In this document: positions 48,329 to 57,813 of the stretch, piece after piece | Layout of the letters: each line of letters begins with the position of its first letter | Position numbering within the stretch: position 1 is the stretch's first letter | Source: Paenisporosarcina cavernae | Lineage (GTDB): Bacteria; Bacillota; Bacilli; Bacillales_A; Planococcaceae | Direction of reading: 5' to 3' | Assembly (NCBI RefSeq): GCF_003595195.1 | Contig: NZ_CP032418.1 | Span: 1,190,501 to 1,254,500 of the forward strand | Length of the DNA: 64,000 nucleotides | Made by a program: the position numbers and the translations under genes | The notes under the pieces: generated by a model | Seen by the model: only the letters and a program-made list of their open reading frames with translations | Database searches by the model: none | Told to the model about the DNA's origin: nothing

Positions 48329-48344
48329 AGAAATCCCTTCTTCA

Positions 48345-48707
48345 TCACTCGCTTAAATACGAGTGGAAAACATTTTTTAGTTGATGAATTTGAAATGGTT
48401 TTGTGACAAAGTCTTTAGCCCCGAATTCAATTGCTTGTTGAAGCGTTTTTTGTTGACCAAGTGCAGATACCATCACAACAGCTGCATCAGGAAATTCTTC
48501 TTTCAATCGATTTAGTGTTTCTAGACCAGAAATGCCAGGCATCGTAATGTCCATCGTTACAACAGTTGGTTGAAACGTTCGATAATAGTCGATTGCTTCT
48601 TTTCCATTTTTTGCTTCTGCGACAACGGTAAATCCAAGCTCTTCTAACATTTTTCGTAGCGCGGCTCGCATAAACAGTGCATCATCACAAATAATAACAG
48701 TTGGCAT
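48345..48707 (-). CDS. yneI: CheY-like single-domain response regulator (YneI/CcdB)
   Basis: A 120-residue receiver domain only. The acidic residues ICDDALF and the phospho-acceptor Asp in TMDITMPG are present, as is the conserved Lys in VTKPF. There is no output domain. It is the B. subtilis YneI (CcdB) counterpart between ccdA and ccdC; deletion there does not abolish cytochrome c synthesis, as I recall, so its role is unclear. GGAGGAGG favours ATG 48707 over a GTG at 48725. Confidence 0.87.
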   Translation of the reverse strand: MPTVIICDDALFMRAALRKMLEELGFTVVAEAKNGKEAIDYYRTFQPTVVTMDITMPGISGLETLNRLKEEFPDAAVVMVSALGQQKTLQQAIEFGAKDFVTKPFQIHQLKNVFHSYLSE

Positions 48708-48724
48708 TCTGTTTTCCTCCTCCA

Positions 48725-49444
48725 CTATAACCCGATAAAGCCACCAAAGAATGGACTTACAATTCGAATGATGTAGGTCATGCCGTCAAAGAATAATAAA
48801 ATTCCGACAGCAATCATGATATAACCACCTATTTTTACAATTCTACCACTATTTTTCCGAATCCACTTAAGTCTTGTGATAAAAAAGGATAAAACAAAAA
48901 ATGGAATAGCAAATCCTAAGACATATGCAAGCATGTACCAAACGCCTGATCCTGGGCTTGAAGCTGCCATGAAGAAAACAGATGCTAAGATTGGCCCTGT
49001 ACAAGGAGTCCAACCTGCCGCAAATGCCATACCTATAATAACCGTTCCTATATAACCAGAAGGTCGGTTCTGAAACTGCAGCTTACGATCTTTCATTAAA
49101 AAAGTCGGTTGAAAAATTCCAACGATCACAAGGCCAAATAAGACAATAAAGATAGCACCAAGCTGGCGAATTAAATCTTGATAATCTTTAAAAAAACTAT
49201 AAATGAATGTCGTACTAAACCCTAACGCGATAAAAATGAGGGAAAATCCTAGTAAAAAGAATAGGGTATGCAAAATACCTCTTCTTTGCATAGACCCTTT
49301 TTCGGATGTTAGTTCTGTCACACTCATTCCGGTAATATAGCTTAAAAAAGCGGGATATAAAGGTAACGTACATGGAGAGATAAAGCTTAAAAAGCCTGCT
49401 CCAAACGCTAAAAATAACGTCAATTCTGATGTCAACTTGCTCAC
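48725..49444 (-). CDS. ccdA: Cytochrome c biogenesis protein CcdA
   Basis: A 239-residue protein with six transmembrane helices that carries reducing power from cytosolic thioredoxin across the membrane for cytochrome c haem attachment. The two redox cysteines are visible: [10 protein letters not shown] in TM1 and [10 protein letters not shown] in TM4. It is the first gene of the ccdA-yneI-ccdC unit. GTG at 49444 is annotated here; a TTG at 49435 has better spacing to AAAAGGAC and may be the true start. Confidence 0.94.
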   Translation of the reverse strand: MSKLTSELTLFLAFGAGFLSFISPCTLPLYPAFLSYITGMSVTELTSEKGSMQRRGILHTLFFLLGFSLIFIALGFSTTFIYSFFKDYQDLIRQLGAIFIVLFGLVIVGIFQPTFLMKDRKLQFQNRPSGYIGTVIIGMAFAAGWTPCTGPILASVFFMAASSPGSGVWYMLAYVLGFAIPFFVLSFFITRLKWIRKNSGRIVKIGGYIMIAVGILLFFDGMTYIIRIVSPFFGGFIGL

Positions 49445-49490
49445 GTCCTTTTCTTACTCTCTATCCTACCAAAAAGCCTACCGTTTGACG

Positions 49491-50888
49491 TTATAAATGA
49501 TTTGACAATTCATTGACGGTTTTTTTCCATCGCAACTTGCTTGCTTTTTCTAAAAATAGCGGATTATTCGCGTACACTCGAATAACATCTCGTATTTCCT
49601 CAGCTCTATAGATGGGAGAATGATTCTTTTTAAGAGTAGTGTAACCAGATCCTCTTTCTAAATAGTCGGTTGTTGCCACTACGTACTCTCTTTCGAGATT
49701 TAAATCTTCTCCATTAACACTAATTCGAAAAATGGTATTGTCATCGTGTTCGACCTCAACTCCAGCAACGTGCAGTTTCCCTACAAATTTCCCTCTAAAT
49801 CCAGGTCCTCTTCCATCTGCTAATAGCAATTGAACATCAAGCGACTCCTGAAGTGCGTCCCGTAATGTTAGGCCCGTTATCGTGATGCGTGTTGGATTAA
49901 GTGGAGAGGGGCATATTTCGATTAACTTTTTCTCTGTAACGTGGTGAAATAGACCCGCTTGGCAAATGCCACTGTTAACTAAACCAATTTCAGCATCCAT
50001 TAAATCTTTTAACCCATCTGCAAGTAAATTTGTTAATGGGTTTTCTTCTAGTACATCATGCCACAACGGGACCTCTAAATCGTATAACACGGTGCTTAAA
50101 TTCGTAATAGCTTCTTGTTTTTGATTTGCTAATATCGTTTTTAACTTAGGACATGGTTCCTCGTTTTTCGTCGGAATGGTTTCTGAATCGATTAGTTGAA
50201 CGTTTTTGCCATCCCACTCTATGACAATTTTCCCTACATACTCACCGTATTTTCCTGCACTTCCATGGATCACACCATCTATATCGACTGCTTTTGGGAA
50301 TAAAACGTGGTCATGTGCAGACAGCAAAAAATCAATCTCAGGAAAAAGTTGAATTAATTCTTTATCGTTTTCGGTTCCTATATGATTTAGTACGATACAA
50401 ATGTCGTAATTGCCTTTTTCTTTTTGTAACACGTTTTTCAATGAACGTTGATACTCTTCCATTCGTACCCCTAATCCTTCATTGAACACATCTAAATCTG
50501 GTGAACTTCCTGTAATAAGAAAGCGAACATTTTGTTTGTTAACAATAATACTATTATGTAAACCATTTATCGCTGAGCCATTAAATTTCGACAAATTATT
50601 GCTTATCATTGGCACGGGGCTCGATTGAATCATTTCTTCTAATACATCGATTCCGTTAAACATTTCATTGTTACCAATAGTCAGTGCATCATATCCCATT
50701 TGTGCTAACAGTTCCGTAGCCGCTTTTCCACGCGTTCCTCTATATTCTATCGCTCGGAAGTCTGCAAAGTCTCCAGCATCTAATACGAGTGTTGTTTCTG
50801 TTTTTTCTCTTTGAATGACCGAAGCCACTTTAACTAATGCGTCAAAGTGGCTATGGTTGTCATTGGTATGAAGAATCGTCCATCTCAT
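49491..50888 (-). CDS. Bifunctional metallophosphatase/5'-nucleotidase (YunD-like)
   Basis: A 465-residue protein with an N-terminal calcineurin-like metallophosphatase domain and a C-terminal 5'-nucleotidase domain (from about 270). Metal-site motifs are LHTNDNHSHFD, DAGDFADF, TIGNNEM, LNHIGTE and LLSAHDH. There is no signal peptide, so it is cytosolic, as for YunD. It probably hydrolyses nucleotides or nucleotide sugars. Its ATG overlaps the stop of the upstream ABC gene (4 nt), placing it in the exporter operon. Confidence 0.88.
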   Translation of the reverse strand: MRWTILHTNDNHSHFDALVKVASVIQREKTETTLVLDAGDFADFRAIEYRGTRGKAATELLAQMGYDALTIGNNEMFNGIDVLEEMIQSSPVPMISNNLSKFNGSAINGLHNSIIVNKQNVRFLITGSSPDLDVFNEGLGVRMEEYQRSLKNVLQKEKGNYDICIVLNHIGTENDKELIQLFPEIDFLLSAHDHVLFPKAVDIDGVIHGSAGKYGEYVGKIVIEWDGKNVQLIDSETIPTKNEEPCPKLKTILANQKQEAITNLSTVLYDLEVPLWHDVLEENPLTNLLADGLKDLMDAEIGLVNSGICQAGLFHHVTEKKLIEICPSPLNPTRITITGLTLRDALQESLDVQLLLADGRGPGFRGKFVGKLHVAGVEVEHDDNTIFRISVNGEDLNLEREYVVATTDYLERGSGYTTLKKNHSPIYRAEEIRDVIRVYANNPLFLEKASKLRWKKTVNELSNHL

Positions 50889-52684
50889 CCAATCTCTCCT
50901 TTTTTTAGTTCTTCTACTAATCCATTTTGTAGAAGATACATTTTGTGATAAAGTCCTTGATTTGCTAATAGTTCTTGATGCGTTCCTCTTTCCACAATTT
51001 CTCCATGATGAAGAACGAGTATTTGTTCGGCGTCTTGAATCGTACTTAAGCGGTGTGCAATAGCTATAGTTGTTCGACCCTTCCGCATTTTTTGAAGACT
51101 TGTTTGAATGGCTACTTCTGTTTCTGTATCGATATTCGCTGTTGCTTCATCCAATACTAATATTTTTGGATTCGTGGCGATGGTTCTTGCAAAAGCCACT
51201 AATTGACGTTGGCCGCTTGAGAAAGTGGACCCTCGTTCTGTTACTTTTTGTGCATAGCCATCCGGAAGTGCATGGATGAATTTATCTGCTTGTACAAATT
51301 CTGCTGCCGCTTTTACTTCTTTTGTTGTCATTTCTTGATTAAATAAACGGATATTATTCTCAATATCTCCATAAAACAAAAACGGATCTTGCAACACAAG
51401 TCCAACTTGTTTGCGAAGCACTTGAATGTGATAATCTTTGATTGATTTTCCGTCAATGAAGATATCTCCATGAGTAAATTCATAAAATCGCATTAATAAA
51501 TTGATGATGGAGCTTTTTCCACTTCCCGTATGTCCGACTAATGCAACCGTTTCTCCTGGTTTCGCTGTGAAGGAAATATTTTTCAATACATCTTGTTTTC
51601 CATCATACGAAAAAGTTACATTCCGAAATTCTATCTCTGCGTTTGTTATTTCAATCGACTGGTTATTCTGCGCTGGAACTACTTCTTTTTCATCGAGTAG
51701 TTTAAACACGCGCGATCCTGCCACAATAGCTTGTTGAAAAATGGATAAACGTTGCATGACTTGATTGATTGGTTCAAAAAATCGATCGATGTATGTCACG
51801 AACGCATAAATTACTCCGACCTCAACTGTGTTTGAGAAAGATGTGATGCCAAAATAACTTAGGACAAGGATGATTGCTAAGGCATACACTAAGTCAATCG
51901 CAGGTCTTAAGAGTAGGCTATCCATTTTAATGTTACGTTTTCCGGCATTCCAATGCTGATCATTTATTGCTTGAAATTCATCATTTAAGCGATCTTCTTG
52001 ACGAAACGCTTGAATAATAGACATCCCTTGTAGCGATTCTGCCAACTTAGCATTCAGCTGGCTTAAGCGCTCTCGTAAGTCTTGGTAAAAAACAGAGCTG
52101 TACTTTCGGTAAATGTGTATAATTCCATATAAAATTGGAAGTAGCACAAGTGTGAATGCTGCAAGCTTTACGTTCAGCGTGAACATAGCAATGTAGACTC
52201 CTATTAATAGAAACCCACTTTGTAAAAATCCGACTAACACACTGACAAACATGTCTTTAATTGCTTCCGTATCATTCGTGACACGACTGACAATACTTCC
52301 TGCAGGTGTTTGATCAAAATACCGCATTCCTAATTGCTGCACTTTAGTAAACACATCGATCCGCATTTGTTGAATAATTTTTAACGCCACTTCTTGAAAT
52401 TTTAACAACTGTATATAACTGATCACGACATTACTTAGTTGAATGAATATATAAGCGGCAGCTAAACCGATTAAAGGATTAGTCGGAAAGTTACGTACCG
52501 TTAAATAATCATCGATAAATGTTTTGATTAAATAGGGTCCTAGCACATCTCCGATGACGGTCAATGTTAATAGGATTAAGGCAATGACTAACATTTTTTT
52601 ATGGGGTTTTAAATAATGTAGTAGACGTTTCAAGACACTCCATTGATCTTTCCCAGTTAACTTAGGTTGGGTCTCTTCCATCAT
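50885..52684 (-). CDS. ABC exporter half-transporter, canonical-Walker-B subunit
   Basis: A 599-residue half-transporter: six-helix membrane domain (about 25-320), then a nucleotide-binding domain. Walker A is GHTGSGKSS, Walker B ends VLDEATANID with the catalytic Glu, and the signature is altered (FSSGQ for LSGGQ). It pairs with the upstream gene, whose NBD lacks the catalytic Glu. This is the asymmetric arrangement of heterodimeric exporters such as BmrCD, LmrCD and TM287/288. It overlaps both neighbours by 4 nt. Substrates are probably drugs or lipids. Confidence 0.9.
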   Translation of the reverse strand: MMEETQPKLTGKDQWSVLKRLLHYLKPHKKMLVIALILLTLTVIGDVLGPYLIKTFIDDYLTVRNFPTNPLIGLAAAYIFIQLSNVVISYIQLLKFQEVALKIIQQMRIDVFTKVQQLGMRYFDQTPAGSIVSRVTNDTEAIKDMFVSVLVGFLQSGFLLIGVYIAMFTLNVKLAAFTLVLLPILYGIIHIYRKYSSVFYQDLRERLSQLNAKLAESLQGMSIIQAFRQEDRLNDEFQAINDQHWNAGKRNIKMDSLLLRPAIDLVYALAIILVLSYFGITSFSNTVEVGVIYAFVTYIDRFFEPINQVMQRLSIFQQAIVAGSRVFKLLDEKEVVPAQNNQSIEITNAEIEFRNVTFSYDGKQDVLKNISFTAKPGETVALVGHTGSGKSSIINLLMRFYEFTHGDIFIDGKSIKDYHIQVLRKQVGLVLQDPFLFYGDIENNIRLFNQEMTTKEVKAAAEFVQADKFIHALPDGYAQKVTERGSTFSSGQRQLVAFARTIATNPKILVLDEATANIDTETEVAIQTSLQKMRKGRTTIAIAHRLSTIQDAEQILVLHHGEIVERGTHQELLANQGLYHKMYLLQNGLVEELKKGEIG

Positions 52685-54435
52685 ACTTCACCCCCCTGTT
52701 CTACTAGCGCTTCTAATTGCTGTAATTGATACATGTCGTAATAAATTCCTTTTAGGCTCATTAATTCTTCGTGGGATCCCTTTTCCACAATCGTCCCTTC
52801 TTGCAAGACGATAATTTGATGCGCATGTTGAATGGCACTTAAACGATGTGCGGTTATGATGGTCGTAGCATCTTGACGGTTTGCTTTTAATGATTCTAAT
52901 ATTGCTTCTTCTGTTTTCGCATCTACTGCAGATAACGAATCATCTAAAATGAGCAGTTCTGGATTCATTAACAATGCACGAGCAATCGAAATTCGTTGCT
53001 TCTGCCCTCCAGATAGGGATACTCCTCGTTCACCGACGACAGTCTCGTAACCATGTGTGAAGTGTAAAATATCCTCGTGTATATAGGCGATTTTCGCAGC
53101 ACGTTCGACGTCCGATTGAGACGCTTCCGGATTGGCAAATGCGATATTCCCCGCTACAGAAGTGGAAAAAAGGAAATGTTCTTGGGGTACATAACCAATG
53201 GCTTCCCGTAGTCGCTTCTTTTTATACTGTTGAATGGGGTAATCACCGTACAGAATGGTGCCGTCAAACCCATCAAATTCGCGCAATAATAACTTTAATA
53301 ATGCCGTCTTTCCCGATCCCGTTTTTCCGACGATTCCTAATGTCTCTCCTTTTTTCACTTGGAAATGAACATCGTGCAGTGCTTTTCTTTCATCTCCAGG
53401 AAACTGGAAGGACTGAATTGCTACTTTTACATCTCCATTTGCAGCTACATCGATTGCACCTTCTTTTTCATTCACATCTTCTGGCTCTGCTAATAAGCTC
53501 CGAATGCGATCGTAGGATGCTCTTCCTCTTTCAACGATATTGAATAACCAACCAAATGCCAGCATCGGCCACACAAGCAATCCCAAATAGGCAGTGAATG
53601 CTACTAGGTCACCTATCGTCATTTCACCGGCTAAAATGAATCTAGCTCCAAATACTATCGACAGGAAAAAGGAAACACCGACGATTGCTGAAATCGTTGG
53701 ATCAAACAACGAGTCCACTTTTGCCACATGCACGTTTTTATCGACTACCTCTTGTGACAAACGGACGAAATCTTCTACATCCTCTTTTTCTTGTCCAAAT
53801 GTTTTAATCACTTTTATCCCAGAAATACTTTCTTGTGCTTTGTCATTTAAATCGGAAAATGCTTCTTGCGCAAAGTGAAATCGATTATGTAACAACTTGC
53901 CATAATAACTTGTTAAATATGCCATTAGCGGCATAGGAAGTAATGCAATCAATGTTAACTTCCAATTAATCGTTATCGCCATTGCGGCAATCACAAATCC
54001 ACCAGTAGTAATGGAATCCACGAGCGTTAAAACGCCTGCACCCGCTGTTTGTTGAACAGCTTGCAAATCATTCGTAGCATGGGCCATTAAATCCCCTACA
54101 CGTCTTTTTTGATAAAACTGTGGCGCCATTCTTGTAAAATGATGAAAAAGTTTCGCACGCAGTAATCTCGCAAGCGTAATAGCCGATCCGAAAATCATCA
54201 TTCGCCAGTAATACCGCAATATGTACATGCCAATGGCTGTTCCTGCTAGCAATAACAGCCATTTCCCTAGTGATTCCATTGTTAATGTATTTAATCGTAC
54301 TTCATCGACGACATAGCCAATTATTTTCGGTGGCATTAATTGCAAAAAGGCCACAAACATTAACATGATGATTCCAACAATGTACTGTTTTTTTCTCTCT
54401 TTAAAGAACCATCCTAATTCTAAAAACACTCTCAT
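52681..54435 (-). CDS. ABC exporter half-transporter, degenerate-site subunit
   Basis: A 584-residue half-transporter with six membrane helices and an NBD. Walker A is GKTGSGKTA and the signature LSGGQKQ is intact. Walker B reads LILDDSLSAVD, with Asp in place of the catalytic Glu. With the altered signature of the partner this makes one degenerate and one active ATP site. GAGGGG supports ATG 54435; the in-frame region up to 54546 lacks a site. It is first gene of a three-gene operon. Confidence 0.9.
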   Translation of the reverse strand: MRVFLELGWFFKERKKQYIVGIIMLMFVAFLQLMPPKIIGYVVDEVRLNTLTMESLGKWLLLLAGTAIGMYILRYYWRMMIFGSAITLARLLRAKLFHHFTRMAPQFYQKRRVGDLMAHATNDLQAVQQTAGAGVLTLVDSITTGGFVIAAMAITINWKLTLIALLPMPLMAYLTSYYGKLLHNRFHFAQEAFSDLNDKAQESISGIKVIKTFGQEKEDVEDFVRLSQEVVDKNVHVAKVDSLFDPTISAIVGVSFFLSIVFGARFILAGEMTIGDLVAFTAYLGLLVWPMLAFGWLFNIVERGRASYDRIRSLLAEPEDVNEKEGAIDVAANGDVKVAIQSFQFPGDERKALHDVHFQVKKGETLGIVGKTGSGKTALLKLLLREFDGFDGTILYGDYPIQQYKKKRLREAIGYVPQEHFLFSTSVAGNIAFANPEASQSDVERAAKIAYIHEDILHFTHGYETVVGERGVSLSGGQKQRISIARALLMNPELLILDDSLSAVDAKTEEAILESLKANRQDATTIITAHRLSAIQHAHQIIVLQEGTIVEKGSHEELMSLKGIYYDMYQLQQLEALVEQGGEV

Positions 54436-54536
54436 CGAGTCACCCCTCTTTTTTTCAGACTGTATTAGTTTAGCAAATGTTCCGAATTTAGAGAAGATAG
54501 GCAAGAAGATTATTTCGAGTTTAGAAAAGTTCGAGA

Positions 54537-54570
54537 AGAAAAGCACCTTTGTCGAAAAACAAAGATGCTC
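54537..54570 (-). terminator. Terminator after the NIPSNAP gene
   Basis: AGCACCTTTGT pairs with ACAAAGATGCT, one mismatch, with a T-rich tail on the minus strand. Confidence 0.65.
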
Positions 54571-54573
54571 ATT

Positions 54574-54951
54574 TTACTTACTCTCTATTACTTTACGTTG
54601 CCGTAGTTCCTCGTTTTCAGGTGTTAACGTCGAATACAGATAACTGTCTTCTTTTTGCAAGAAGTAAGACGCTACATGCTTTCTACCACCGTGCTTTTCG
54701 TACCAATCCTCTACTCGTTTCCTGTGCGCAGCATCTTGTCGTAGATGATGTTCAATTTCATGAAACTGATGTTCATCTTCGTATTCCCATAAAGCGATGA
54801 TTTCTACTACGCCATTTTCAGGAATAGTTTGATACCGCCCGATTAATGTTGCACCGTATTTCCACTGTGCTGGCAATAAATTTTCATTGAAGTGTTGGTG
54901 AAAGGATGCCACAATTTCTTCTTTTACTTGATAGGTTCTTCTGCGTATCAT
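54574..54951 (-). CDS. NIPSNAP-family protein
   Basis: A 125-residue protein of the NIPSNAP/dimeric alpha-beta-barrel fold: MIRRRTYQVK start, GATLIGRYQT, then EIIALWEYEDEHQFHEIEHHLRQD. Members are small cytosolic proteins of uncertain role, often near regulators. Family members form dimers with a shared ligand pocket. GGGGAG precedes the ATG. It lies between the uvrX-yolD pair and the ABC exporter operon. Confidence 0.8.
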   Translation of the reverse strand: MIRRRTYQVKEEIVASFHQHFNENLLPAQWKYGATLIGRYQTIPENGVVEIIALWEYEDEHQFHEIEHHLRQDAAHRKRVEDWYEKHGGRKHVASYFLQKEDSYLYSTLTPENEELRQRKVIESK

Positions 54952-55000
54952 ACTTGTCTCCCCTTTTGAAATGGGACGCCAACTTCACGCGATTGGTTCA

Positions 55001-55324
55001 TTATTCCAGTAACAGTACTCCAACTAATTCCTCCCACGTTAATCGATGCAGACCAAAAGGATCGGTGAATGTCACACCTTTCTCGGTCATTTCTTCTAAT
55101 TTTCCTCGGTGATAGACTGGTTCGCCGTTTATCCACGTCGTTAATCGTACATCCGCATTCGTTGCTAATGCGCGTTGTAATTCCTCTTGCATTACTTGTA
55201 TATCAAACTCATCTAATTCTGGTCGGCTAACTTTCCCGATTTCTTCTTGCCATTTGCGAAGTTCTCGCACATGTTCGGGAAGCATCATCGCCGTCCATTT
55301 AATTCGACCGCGGTCCCGTAACAT
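55001..55324 (-). CDS. YolD-like protein
   Basis: A 107-residue protein of the YolD family: RGRIKWTAMMLPEHVRELRKW near the start, then a region with TWINGEPVYHRGKLEEM. YolD proteins accompany UvrX/YqjW-type Y-family polymerases in Bacillus and phages and are thought to act in their control, perhaps as a UmuD-like partner. AAGGAGAG fits ATG 55324. The gene lies 13 bases after the polymerase gene stop, so both are SOS-controlled together. Confidence 0.85.
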   Translation of the reverse strand: MLRDRGRIKWTAMMLPEHVRELRKWQEEIGKVSRPELDEFDIQVMQEELQRALATNADVRLTTWINGEPVYHRGKLEEMTEKGVTFTDPFGLHRLTWEELVGVLLLE

Positions 55325-55337
55325 CGTCCTCTCTCCT

Positions 55338-56591
55338 TTATCCTTTATGTCCGCCAATCAATTTCGCCCGAATTCTTGCGGTACCCGCTTCCGTATAAGA
55401 AACAGCGCGTAAAAGAGAGGCTGATCCGTACTTTCCACGAATTTTATCCATTGCAGCTCCTAACTGACGTTTCCGCACTTTATTTGCCTCAAACAAACTT
55501 AGCTGCATGGATTGTTCCTCTTCCACATTCGCAAGCGAAATAGACAGTTGGCGTACTGGTTTATTCGTATAAAATTCATCAAAAAGCTTCACACACATAC
55601 GGTAAATTTTCATCGTATCATTTGTCGCTTCTGGCATGGTTCGAGAACGATGAAACCCTCCGCCGAACGAATACTTGCTATACGTAATGCCTAAATGAAT
55701 TGTTCGACCGACTTTTTTTGCTTCTCGTGCTCGTTTCGCTACATCTTCTGCCATTTCTAACAGCACGACTAACACTTCTTCTCTTGTGTTGTAATCACGG
55801 AAAAGAATTTGACCTTTCCCGTAACTAATTTGTCCATCCATAATGGGTGCCCCCAAATCAGACAAATCTATTCCCCATGCATGGTGATACAGCTGGTTTC
55901 CCATGATTCCGAAGCGATTTTCGAGTTCTGCGAGGTCCGCATTTGCTAAATCCCCTACAGAGAAAATCCCCATCGCATTTAAATTTTTCTCCATGCGAGA
56001 ACCAATTCCCCACATTTCCCGTAAAGGGGTTACTAGCCATAGCTTTTTCTGCACATCCTCATATGTCCACCGGGCAAAACCTTTTTTCTTTGCTTCTAAG
56101 TCTAGCGCTAATTTTGCAAGCAACATATTTGGCCCCATTCCGACAGCAGAAGGCATTTGAAAGGTGTCGAGCAATTCTTCTTGTATGCGTTGGACCGCTA
56201 TCTCCGGAGGTCCCCACAAACGTTCCGTACCTGTTAAATCGATAAAACTCTCATCGATACTATACACATGAATAGCTTTTTCCGGCACATACTTCGTCAA
56301 TAACTTCGTAATTTCCATCGACGTTTGAACGAAAAAACTCATTTTCGGTTCGATGAGGTGAATATCGGGGTGATCCGGTATTTCGAATAATCGTGTACCT
56401 GTTTTCACTCCAAACCTTTTCTTCAATGGTGGTGAAGCTGCTAAAACAATGCTTCCTTTTTGTTCGAGATTTCCAATAACGGCAATCGGAGTTGTTAAGA
56501 CATCTAAACCCGCATCTGCTGCTGCACAACTTGCAAAAAAACTTCGCATATCCAAGCATGCAATAGGTCGATTTGGCATCTTTTCATCCAT
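55338..56591 (-). CDS. uvrX: Y-family DNA polymerase, UvrX/YqjW type
   Basis: A 417-residue Y-family (UmuC-like) translesion polymerase. Metal-binding residues are Asp14 (CLDMRSFF) and Asp113-Glu114 (YSIDESFIDLT). The helix-hairpin-helix region around WGIGSRMEKNLNAMG is present, as is a C-terminal QLSLF motif that should bind the sliding clamp. Two LexA-type boxes lie 19 to 61 bases upstream, so it is an SOS gene. AAGGAG precedes the ATG. It forms an operon with yolD, as in B. subtilis. Confidence 0.92.
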   Translation of the reverse strand: MDEKMPNRPIACLDMRSFFASCAAADAGLDVLTTPIAVIGNLEQKGSIVLAASPPLKKRFGVKTGTRLFEIPDHPDIHLIEPKMSFFVQTSMEITKLLTKYVPEKAIHVYSIDESFIDLTGTERLWGPPEIAVQRIQEELLDTFQMPSAVGMGPNMLLAKLALDLEAKKKGFARWTYEDVQKKLWLVTPLREMWGIGSRMEKNLNAMGIFSVGDLANADLAELENRFGIMGNQLYHHAWGIDLSDLGAPIMDGQISYGKGQILFRDYNTREEVLVVLLEMAEDVAKRAREAKKVGRTIHLGITYSKYSFGGGFHRSRTMPEATNDTMKIYRMCVKLFDEFYTNKPVRQLSISLANVEEEQSMQLSLFEANKVRKRQLGAAMDKIRGKYGSASLLRAVSYTEAGTARIRAKLIGGHKG

Positions 56592-56609
56592 CTTGCATTC
56601 TCCTTTTTA

Positions 56610-56623
56610 CGAACATTTGTTCT
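56610..56623. promoter_or_regulatory. LexA (DinR) box, proximal
   Basis: CGAACATTTGTTCT matches the Bacillus SOS operator CGAAC-N4-GTTCG with a few differences in the spacer and last base. It is 19 bases upstream of the uvrX start. Confidence 0.7.
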
Positions 56624-56638
56624 TGTTGATAGTATATG

Positions 56639-56652
56639 CGAACAAACGTTCT
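56639..56652. promoter_or_regulatory. LexA (DinR) box, distal
   Basis: CGAACAAACGTTCT fits CGAAC-RNRY-GTTC at every consensus position but the last base. The two boxes are 29 bases apart, so LexA dimers could cooperate over the uvrX promoter. Confidence 0.75.
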
Positions 56653-56760
56653 TTTACAACAGGAAATAACTAGGAGAATCGGTGAATATACTCAGCCAAT
56701 TAAGCACAACGTGTACGGTAAAAGGAAAAATGAAGTACCACTAAAAGTAAATTCTTTTTT

Positions 56761-57810
56761 CTACTTCCACGAAATTCGTTCAAAAGGAGGAACATTTTGA
56801 GATTTTTCAAACGGTTGATTAGGAGTGATAGGTTCCCTTTTGCTGTCCATTGTAGCTAGCTCTTTTTGAAGTCCATTCATCATCGCTCTAGCCGATAAAA
56901 TCAAGAAGGTTAAAAAGAGGATAGGTAGGAAGGAAATCCACGGATAAGAAGTATATAAATGTTTCCACCACATTCCTAAAAGTCCGGCCCATTCGCTAGA
57001 ATTTGAAACGAGTTGAGGTTGTCCGAACACATCGTATACTTTTGTGTAACCACCAAGAAATACGCCTAGTACAGCTAAGTGCGCCATCAACAAGAGAATT
57101 TGGATGAAATCCCGCAAAAACATCAGCACAATTTGTGGGACTAAAAATGGTTGAATGTGCTTCGAAACAATCCACCAATTACCTGCTCCAAGCGTTCGTG
57201 AACTCTCGATAAATTCCATGCGGGAAATTCGTTTCACTTCATTCGCAATCAGAATAGAATTATTGGGAATAAAAAGAACGGCAAGCACCACACAATACAC
57301 GACGACTTGCATCTGCCATGATAACGGATCTGGTCCTTGCACGAATTCTAGACTGTCAGGCACATAGTACCTTCTCGCTTCTTGAATCAGCATGACGCTT
57401 AGAATCAAATAGGCAAGTAACGTCATCGGAAAATAATTCAATGCATCCGCGATGGATTTTAATGGGCGTTCCACTTTACGTAGAAAAAAATGAATAAAAA
57501 GACCAATCCAAATAGATGGGAACACTCGTAAGAATGTAATAAAAAATGCGGCACCAATGGTATACTTTGCACCGACTATCATTACCACAAGTAAGTTGCG
57601 GGAAAAATCATCCGTCCCGAGTGGTGGAACTTGCTGAAAATTATAAGGAGCATGAAGCGGTCGGCCATCGTTATCAAATAATAAACCAATGGTAGGAGTG
57701 GCATCGTGACGAATAAAAGAATAGCCAATACTAACAAGCAACATGCCAAATAGCGCGACAAAACCTATCACGAAAAACGAATTATGGAATAATTTTTTCG
57801 TTACATACAT
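56761..57810 (-). CDS. ABC transporter permease, dipeptide/oligopeptide (DppC) type
   Basis: A 349-residue permease with about six membrane helices. The conserved cytoplasmic loop near residue 200 (EFIESSRTLGAGNWWIVSKHI) is the EAA motif that docks the ATPase. The PPLGTDDFSRNLL segment after TM1 is typical of DppC/AppC. It starts 3 bases after the stop of the next permease gene and forms a pair with it. No substrate-binding protein or ATPase gene is nearby. Confidence 0.85.
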   Translation of the reverse strand: MYVTKKLFHNSFFVIGFVALFGMLLVSIGYSFIRHDATPTIGLLFDNDGRPLHAPYNFQQVPPLGTDDFSRNLLVVMIVGAKYTIGAAFFITFLRVFPSIWIGLFIHFFLRKVERPLKSIADALNYFPMTLLAYLILSVMLIQEARRYYVPDSLEFVQGPDPLSWQMQVVVYCVVLAVLFIPNNSILIANEVKRISRMEFIESSRTLGAGNWWIVSKHIQPFLVPQIVLMFLRDFIQILLLMAHLAVLGVFLGGYTKVYDVFGQPQLVSNSSEWAGLLGMWWKHLYTSYPWISFLPILFLTFLILSARAMMNGLQKELATMDSKREPITPNQPFEKSQNVPPFERISWK

Positions 57811-57813
57811 TCA

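Noticed and set aside
56682-56744. 20-codon frame divergent from uvrX, with AGGAG upstream of a GTG
   Set aside because: Very short, without a recognisable promoter or membrane helix; its closeness to LexA boxes is tempting but not enough.
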